Shown piece after piece: positions 31,989 to 36,450 of a stretch of DNA of 36,450 nt. Location of the stretch: NCBI GenBank assembly GCA_964567685.1, contig CAZMNO010000037.1, forward strand, positions 1 through 36,450. The letters are read 5' to 3'. Source of the stretch: UBA5972 sp964567685 (lineage in GTDB: Bacteria > Pseudomonadota > Alphaproteobacteria > Rhodobacterales > Rhodobacteraceae). A model generated the notes under the pieces. It did not search any database and was not told the DNA's origin. It was given only the letters and a program-made list of their open reading frames with translations. Position 1 is the stretch's first letter, and the number at the start of each line of letters is the position of its first letter. The translations under genes were made by a program, and so were the position numbers.

Positions 31989-32017
31989 TCCGTTGAAAGC
32001 CTTTTAAATCATCTATG

Positions 32018-32043
32018 AGCCGTCCCATTGGGGCGGCTTTTTT
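32018..32043 (+). terminator. Rho-independent terminator after the Xre-RES pair
   Basis: A nine-base-pair stem AGCCGTCCC / GGGGCGGCT with an ATT loop and a T-run. It separates the toxin-antitoxin operon from the phage-tail remnant. Confidence 0.85.
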
Positions 32044-32163
32044 CGTTTTTGGGCATCGAAAAGGTGATTCCTACCTTCTGCCCTACCTTCCGCCTCCCCG
32101 GCTCCTCCCCCCACAACCGCCATTCTCCTCCCAGGTTTTCGAACAGCCCCCAAGGAGGACTCC

Positions 32164-32373
32164 ATGGCTATTAAACATCTCAATCAGATCGAATTGGCCG
32201 ATCGCTGGAATATCAGTGAGCGCACGCTTGAGCGCTGGCGGTGGACCGGTGAAGGCCCCGCCTATCTCAAAATCGGTGGACGGGTCGTCTACCGGCTCGA
32301 AGACGTGGAAGCTTTTGAAGCAGACAACCTCTGCAAAAGCACCACCGAAACCCCAAACGATCTCTATGCGTGA
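32164..32373 (+). CDS. AlpA/MerR-like helix-turn-helix protein
   Basis: This 69-aa protein is a single HTH_17 domain: IELADRWNISERTLERWRW, then GPAYLKIGGRVVYRLEDVEAF. Such proteins serve as excisionase-like or AlpA-type activators in integrated elements. AAGGAGG lies 5 bases before the ATG, the strongest site of the region. Its last ten or so residues (KSTTETPNDLYA) are followed by a TGA. The same reading frame then continues without interruption into the alanine-rich tail-fibre frame, suggesting that a deletion joined the two. Confidence 0.82.
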   Translation: MAIKHLNQIELADRWNISERTLERWRWTGEGPAYLKIGGRVVYRLEDVEAFEADNLCKSTTETPNDLYA

Positions 32374-33036
32374 GGGGGAACCAAAAGCGAAGCGCAAGCT
32401 GCCACCAGTGCGGCCAATGCTCTCTCCCACGAGGAAAGTGTCTCCAATAGTGCTGTGGCGGCAGCGACCTCGGAAACCAACGCCGAGATTAGTGCTCAGT
32501 CAGCAGCAGGTAGTGCCGACGCGGCAGCATTGAGTGCTGCAAACGCTCAAACTTCTGAAACCGCAGCCGCTTCTTCTGCAACGGCTTCTGGTCAAGCTCA
32601 GGTGGCAGCTGAACAAGCTGGGGTCAATGCGGCGCAATCAGCACAAACCGCTGCAGCTTCTGCCCAGGCGGCAGAAACGGCTTCCAGCTCAGCCACCAAT
32701 TGCCAAGGCATCGCCCAAGGCCACGCAGAAGCGGCTGCCCTCTCTGCTGAGAGCGCGGCCACCTCTGAAATAAACGCAGCGAATGCTGAAACCAATGCTG
32801 CCCAGTCGGCGGCTCAGGCCGAAGCCTCTTCTCTTGCTGCAAGCTCGTCTGCTGGTGAAGCGCAAACGGCGGAGACAAATTCAACCTTCTGGGCCGGTGA
32901 AGCGGAAAGTGCGGCTGTTGCTGCGGAAGCGGCGGCGGTCATTGTCGCCAATGCCACCGGTCTTGATCTGCAAACCCTGATCGTATCGGCCAGGCGTGGA
33001 TCAGACTATCGCGCCCTTGGCATCGAACTGTTCTGA
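32374..33036 (+). pseudogene. Alanine-rich phage tail-fibre protein, 5' end lost
   Basis: The frame encodes a repetitive Ala/Ser/Glu/Gln-rich helix (SAQSAAGSADAAALSAANAQ style repeats), as in the shaft of phage tail fibres, ending in a short non-repetitive tail (LDLQTLIVSARRGSDYRALG). The repeat composition begins immediately after the TGA of the HTH gene, with no start codon there; the first usable start is GTG at 32455 without a well-placed ribosome binding site. I infer that the N-terminal, virion-attaching part was deleted. A shortened product from 32455 (193 aa) may still be made, because downstream genes look intact. Confidence 0.65.
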
Positions 33037-33047
33037 GGGAACCTGAG

Positions 33048-33446
33048 ATGACGACCCTTGCTCACTATCAAACGCTCAAAACAGCCGAAGCCAATGCGCT
33101 CTCGGCCATCAGCGCCAAACTGGATCAGCCCAATCTGCGCATGGATGACTTTGCCCTCATGGTGAAGGCCATGGAGCTCATGGAAAACATCCAGGACCCG
33201 TTGGCCTATGCGGCCTTGAAGCAAAAGATCGCCCAGAAATCCGTCGGGTTCTATTCCCCGGATTTGAGCGGGGAGGATTTGCTGATGCTGACCCGGGCCA
33301 CCCGTATCGGCGACGTGCCTTTTGGTGGCGAAGAGCGCTGGAAGCTGATGAACCGGGATGAATGCAATCTGGACCTCGCCGGTGACGTCATGGTCGGTGA
33401 GCGCTCTCTCGAAGCCTTTGGCGAAAGCGTCCTTGAAAATCTGTAA
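33048..33446 (+). CDS. Hypothetical protein of phage tail-fibre region
   Basis: This 132-aa protein follows the alanine-rich frame by 11 bases, with GAGG upstream. It is helical in its first 80 residues and has no motif I know. Position between a fibre remnant and fibre-like proteins suggests a structural or assembly role in a phage tail. Its composition is ordinary for the region, and there is no signal peptide or membrane segment. Confidence 0.72.
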   Translation: MTTLAHYQTLKTAEANALSAISAKLDQPNLRMDDFALMVKAMELMENIQDPLAYAALKQKIAQKSVGFYSPDLSGEDLLMLTRATRIGDVPFGGEERWKLMNRDECNLDLAGDVMVGERSLEAFGESVLENL

Positions 33447-33460
33447 TTGGAGAAACTTCC

Positions 33461-34027
33461 ATGCCCATCACCATCCCACCCATTCCGGATACGTCGCCTT
33501 TTGCGACCTTCGATGAAGACATCGACATCTTCAGCAATTCGAAGGCCAAGGACATTCCTGCCAAGCTAAAAGCCATCACTGAAGCATTGAAGGCGCATAT
33601 CAATACGCTCTGGCTGGCTACGGCGACCGGGTTTGTGAACGACACGGTCATTGCGGATCTGAATACTGCGCTCGCCAACATAGAAGCCTTCAACAATGAC
33701 TTGGAAACCCAGATCAATGATCAATTGGCCGAGTTTGAAATCAATCTGGGGAACTACTTGGGCACTGGGGCCGGGTATTCGGTGGATGCGGCCAATGCGG
33801 CCTTGTTCACCGGCACCATTGTTTCCGGTGATCTGACCTATGACAACCTGGGCCGGGTCATCACAATCCAGCAAGGGCCGCGTCTCGTGGACAACATCAC
33901 CTATGACGATCAAGGCCGGATGACGGGTTATGACGAAATGCTGACCATTGGTGGCATCGACTATGCCCGCAGTTTCACTTTCACCTATACGCCCGATGGG
34001 CAAATCGACGCCATCACGGAGGTCTGA
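33461..34027 (+). CDS. Putative tail-fibre protein with YD-like repeats
   Basis: This 188-aa protein combines a helical N-terminal half (with IPPIPDTSPF at the start) and a C-terminal half with three degenerate YD-type repeats: LTYDNLGRV, ITYDDQGRM and FTYTPDGQI. Such repeats form beta structures in RHS proteins and occur in short form in phage tail proteins. GGAG precedes the ATG and the next gene begins 2 bases after the stop. I infer a fibre or baseplate adaptor; no enzymatic motif is visible. Confidence 0.75.
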   Translation: MPITIPPIPDTSPFATFDEDIDIFSNSKAKDIPAKLKAITEALKAHINTLWLATATGFVNDTVIADLNTALANIEAFNNDLETQINDQLAEFEINLGNYLGTGAGYSVDAANAALFTGTIVSGDLTYDNLGRVITIQQGPRLVDNITYDDQGRMTGYDEMLTIGGIDYARSFTFTYTPDGQIDAITEV

Positions 34028-34029
34028 CG

Positions 34030-35373
34030 ATGGATATTTTGACGTTCAACGCTGTCAAACAGCAGCAACATCACCTGAACACGGATCTCCTCGATCCGTG
34101 GAAGCGTCCGGCCTTTGCGGTGGTGACCATGTATAGCTCATCTCCATGGGGTACCGTTCTCTACAACCACTATCTCCAGGAAGTCGGTCGGCAGAATTAT
34201 AACTCCACCAGCTATATGCAAGGGACCACCGGCGGCGAAGGCACTGAGTTTTTTAACAACTGGTACTCCTACGGCCAAACCAACTCCAATATCTCATCGA
34301 CGGACTCGTCTTACGGCGACAACACGGCGCGTTGCGGTCATCTCGGCCACATCTCTTTGGCTGTTGCTCCAGATGGCTCCATGATTGGCCGGGCTGCCCC
34401 TTACGCTGCGACGGCGCTTCGCAATGTCGGCGTCTGGGTGAACAACAAGACCAACAAGAACCTCGCTCTGTTCATGGAAAACCAATATGCCGGGGTCGCA
34501 CCCCGTGCCATCGCGCCGGGACGATTGTCCGGGACAGAAGGCTGGCACTTGGCCTGGACGGCAAACAAGTTCTACGCCCAGAACGATTTTGGCACCTACA
34601 ACAAGTACGGGATGGTCGGCTACAATGAAAAAACCCGTACCCTTGTGATCAACGAAAACACCGATGGCGGGACGGGCATGCGTTTGCATGTCTACGCGAA
34701 CGTTGCTCCCTTTGATATCCATGCTTCTGATCGCAAGACCTGGTTTGATGCCCTGGACGAGGCTAACCACACCTTCTTTGACTGGACGGCAAACTCGGCT
34801 GGCTATAGTGAAAGCCAGTATCGTGCAGTCGTTGTTCCTTGCGATGACGGCAAGGTGCTCGTTGTGCGGATGGAGCCGCACAATTACTGTATGCTGGATC
34901 GGTTCACGCCGGATGGCTCCGGTGGCTTTACGCAAGAAGCGACCCATACGCTGAGCACCACAACGTCCTATGGGATGGAACAGGGGGATCGCAACGGCAT
35001 CCGCTTCCAGATCTCAAACGACGGCAAATATGTCATTTGTTACCAGCCCTATTACTACTACGGGGCCGGGGCCGAGGTGTTTCTGATCCGCGTGTCCGAC
35101 GGCAAGTATGTGTTCTTGCAGCATCAGGACAGCAGTTATGGGCGTTCGTTTGCGCCGATCCGCGACAGTGACTTCATGATTTCCTATAGCCCGAATTCTG
35201 ATAGCGGCTATGGCATCTACATGTCGCACATCGACACCAAGAGCATTTTTGAGGCGATCGCCGACAAGGGCGACATGAGCTCCAAGGTGCCGGGCTTCAA
35301 TGTCTACATCTTCGACAGCGCCTATCACTCCACCAACTATCCCTACATCGTGCCGATCATCGGAGGTAACTAA
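34030..35373 (+). CDS. Large hypothetical tail-associated protein, possible receptor-binding protein
   Basis: This 447-aa protein is rich in Tyr, Asn, Ser and Gly and seems mostly beta-structured, with repeated short strands and several 'DGKYV' turns (NDGKYVICYQ, SDGKYVFLQ, DDGKVLVVRM) that suggest a beta-propeller or lectin-like blade pattern. It lies in the fibre operon with GGAGG upstream and a chaperone-like gene 2 bases downstream, the usual place of a receptor-binding tip protein. No family was recognised. There is no peptidase or hydrolase motif that I can see. Confidence 0.75.
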   Translation: MDILTFNAVKQQQHHLNTDLLDPWKRPAFAVVTMYSSSPWGTVLYNHYLQEVGRQNYNSTSYMQGTTGGEGTEFFNNWYSYGQTNSNISSTDSSYGDNTARCGHLGHISLAVAPDGSMIGRAAPYAATALRNVGVWVNNKTNKNLALFMENQYAGVAPRAIAPGRLSGTEGWHLAWTANKFYAQNDFGTYNKYGMVGYNEKTRTLVINENTDGGTGMRLHVYANVAPFDIHASDRKTWFDALDEANHTFFDWTANSAGYSESQYRAVVVPCDDGKVLVVRMEPHNYCMLDRFTPDGSGGFTQEATHTLSTTTSYGMEQGDRNGIRFQISNDGKYVICYQPYYYYGAGAEVFLIRVSDGKYVFLQHQDSSYGRSFAPIRDSDFMISYSPNSDSGYGIYMSHIDTKSIFEAIADKGDMSSKVPGFNVYIFDSAYHSTNYPYIVPIIGGN

Positions 35374-35375
35374 TC

Positions 35376-35813
35376 ATGGTCGATAAAATCAGCTTTCCCC
35401 ATAGCGACGACTGGGGCGTGATTGGCCCAAATGGTCAGTTCAAGCTGCCTGTGCCGTCCAAGCTCGGTCACCGGTTTCAATTGGTCGATGGCAAGGTTGT
35501 CGATCGTTACGGTGGCATCACCGACGATGAGGTCAAGCAGCAAGACGCCGATACTGTGGCATCCCAACAAACTGCGGAAATGGAGACAGCGCGATCAGCT
35601 CTTGTTGGCCGGGTTAAATCAGAGGCCGGTGAACGGATTGCGGCAACCGATTGGAAAGTGGATCGTGCCAGAGAACGCGATGCCCTGAACGGCACCACCA
35701 GCTTGCAAGAAGTTTATGCCGAGCGCGAAGCCATCCGAACCGCCAGTGATGAGGCGGAAACCGCCATTTCTGCGCTTGCCACATTGGACGAGATCCAAGC
35801 CTTCACCTGGTAG
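35376..35813 (+). CDS. Tail-fibre assembly chaperone-like protein
   Basis: The 145-aa protein has a short N-terminal domain (residues 1-50, with GPNGQFKLPVPSKLGHRF), then a long helix with ERIAATDWKVDRARERDAL, a pattern seen in fibre-assembly chaperones (DUF4376-like). The genomic place, last gene after a putative fibre tip and followed by a terminator, fits. GGAGG precedes the ATG. Assignment is by pattern and position only. Confidence 0.68.
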   Translation: MVDKISFPHSDDWGVIGPNGQFKLPVPSKLGHRFQLVDGKVVDRYGGITDDEVKQQDADTVASQQTAEMETARSALVGRVKSEAGERIAATDWKVDRARERDALNGTTSLQEVYAEREAIRTASDEAETAISALATLDEIQAFTW

Positions 35814-35841
35814 CCCTCGCGTTTCCAATCGAACCCAACCC

Positions 35842-35864
35842 ACCGGCCTTGAGCCGGTTTTTTT
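35842..35864 (+). terminator. Rho-independent terminator after the fibre genes
   Basis: Stem ACCGGC / GCCGGT with a CTTGA loop, followed by seven T. It sits only 18 bases before the DUF1833 gene, so that gene must be read by its own promoter or by read-through. Confidence 0.85.
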
Positions 35865-35882
35865 GTATCTGCGTTTTGACCC

Positions 35883-36425
35883 ATGCCTGATCCAACTCTT
35901 AGCCAGGCCATCCGTGAGGCCTATGCAGCCGCTCCCTCAGATGTGGTGATCCTGCATACACTTGAATTGCGCCATCCAGCTTTTGTCGATGACGACGGAA
36001 GCCCGACGGCCATTCGGGTGGTACGCGATCACCGTAATCTGGAAGCCCGCCTGGAGCCGTCTGCGCCCGTAAACGGTGGAGAGATGGTCACCTTCGTTGC
36101 TCTGGCCTTTGATTTGTCGTTGCCCCCCATCGACACGGCCCCCGTGCCTGAAATCACGGTGACGTTGGACAACGTCAGCCGTGAGATCGTTCGCCATCTG
36201 GACGCAGCGGCCGTTTCTCAAGACAAAATCGAAATCACCTATCGGCCCTATCTCTCCACCGACCTGGAAGGGCCACAGATGGATCCGCCGATCACGCTGG
36301 TACTGACTGAGGTTGAGGCCAATGCCCTGCAGGTCACCGGACGGGCACGGATGCTGGATATCGGCAACAAAGCGTTTCCGAGTGAGACCTATACAGCCAA
36401 ACGGTTTCCGGGGCTGACGCGATGA
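35883..36425 (+). CDS. DUF1833 family phage tail protein
   Basis: This 180-aa protein fits DUF1833: an N-terminal SQAIREAYAAAP helix, then ILHTLELRHPAF and the VTVTLDNVSREI-type strand (ITVTLDNVSREI at about residue 97), ending in FPSETYTAKRFPGL. In siphophages this gene lies between the tape measure and a C40 peptidase gene and encodes a minor tail protein. No ribosome binding site is visible before its ATG and a terminator lies directly upstream, which is odd for a late tail gene. The stop overlaps the next start (ATGA). Confidence 0.8.
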   Translation: MPDPTLSQAIREAYAAAPSDVVILHTLELRHPAFVDDDGSPTAIRVVRDHRNLEARLEPSAPVNGGEMVTFVALAFDLSLPPIDTAPVPEITVTLDNVSREIVRHLDAAAVSQDKIEITYRPYLSTDLEGPQMDPPITLVLTEVEANALQVTGRARMLDIGNKAFPSETYTAKRFPGLTR

Positions 36426-36450
36426 CGAAATTGTTTATGCCAGCCGCCCT
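36422..36450 (+). CDS. Start of next tail gene, cut by the window edge
   Basis: ATG at 36422 overlaps the DUF1833 stop by 4 bases and stays open for the remaining nine codons (MTKLFMPAA). By gene order in related phages an NlpC/P60 (C40) peptidase gene is expected here, but too little is visible to identify it. Confidence 0.4.

Noticed and set aside
26287..32163. Complete integrative element
   Set aside because: No integrase, replication or conjugation gene and no second attachment site could be found within the window.
32015..32773. Basic, Arg/Pro/Gln-rich alternative frames over the HTH and alanine-rich genes
   Set aside because: They are frame-shifted translations of GC-rich repeats; HTH and fibre frames have the recognisable products.
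32374..33036. Tandem repeat or CRISPR-like array
   Set aside because: Repetition is at the protein level (Ala/Ser helix); DNA units are irregular in length with no constant repeat and spacer.

Overview
The window looks like chromosome of an alphaproteobacterium. The supporting signs are the gene families and their codon style, an initiator tRNA-Met with an AGG/CCU anticodon stem, and a decayed 5S-like stretch. The genus cannot be fixed from the sequence alone. It has two contrasting halves: a long, tightly packed minus-strand catabolic block (about 0.7-21.7 kb) and an accessory region to the right of a tRNA-fMet gene (about 26.3 kb to the end).

Left block. Positions 1-389 hold the start of a DUF4304-like gene that runs off the window, followed by a 5S rRNA-like fragment and a terminator. 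Positions 690-4933 encode a four-gene 2-oxoacid:acceptor oxidoreductase (gamma, a flavoprotein fused to a ferredoxin domain, alpha, beta) resembling phenylglyoxylate dehydrogenase. Positions 5167-21663 are one operon of 13 genes, mostly overlapping or a few bases apart: two MaoC-type hydratase halves, thiolase, AMP-forming acyl-CoA ligase, HyuA and HyuB ATP-dependent lactam hydrolase subunits, acyl-CoA dehydrogenase, the B12 and catalytic subunits of a methylmalonyl-CoA-type mutase, a three-subunit molybdenum hydroxylase, a family III CoA-transferase and an SDR. This gene inventory matches, step for step, the anaerobic indole-3-acetate pathway proposed for denitrifying Azoarcus/Aromatoleum. 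There, ring hydroxylation gives 2-oxo-indoleacetate, lactam opening gives 2-aminophenylsuccinate, CoA transfer and B12 rearrangement give 2-aminobenzylmalonyl-CoA, oxidation gives 2-aminocinnamoyl-CoA, and beta-oxidation gives 2-aminobenzoyl-CoA. Here the lower leg uses MaoC hydratase plus SDR instead of the hydratase/dehydrogenase fusion of the known clusters. A divergent TetR gene (21897-22472) and a palindrome over the -35 of the operon promoter suggest local control.

Middle. Positions 22.5-26.1 kb carry the wreck of a feruloyl-CoA-synthase-like ligase, a zinc-free MDR oxidoreductase, two small membrane proteins (DUF4345, MAPEG) and a second TetR regulator. An initiator tRNA with its terminator follows.

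Right block. Positions 26.4-32.0 kb form a defence or stress-type island. It contains a stand-alone Swt1-type HEPN protein and an XRE repressor with an ImmA/IrrE metallopeptidase. A three-gene operon follows (DUF2188 protein, 390-aa and 315-aa proteins of unknown family), whose promoter is flanked by the same ATCCGC-N6-GCGGAT operator found at the XRE promoter. A Xre-RES toxin-antitoxin pair follows, whose promoter is tiled by three operators 23 bp apart. From 32.1 kb onward there is a phage tail remnant: an AlpA-like HTH gene, a 5'-truncated alanine-rich fibre, fibre and receptor-binding-like proteins, a chaperone-like protein, a terminator, a DUF1833 tail protein and the first codons of the next gene. 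No integrase, capsid or terminase gene lies in the window. The best candidates for something undescribed are the R-specific indoleacetate-type pathway and the XRE/ImmA-controlled unknown operon.
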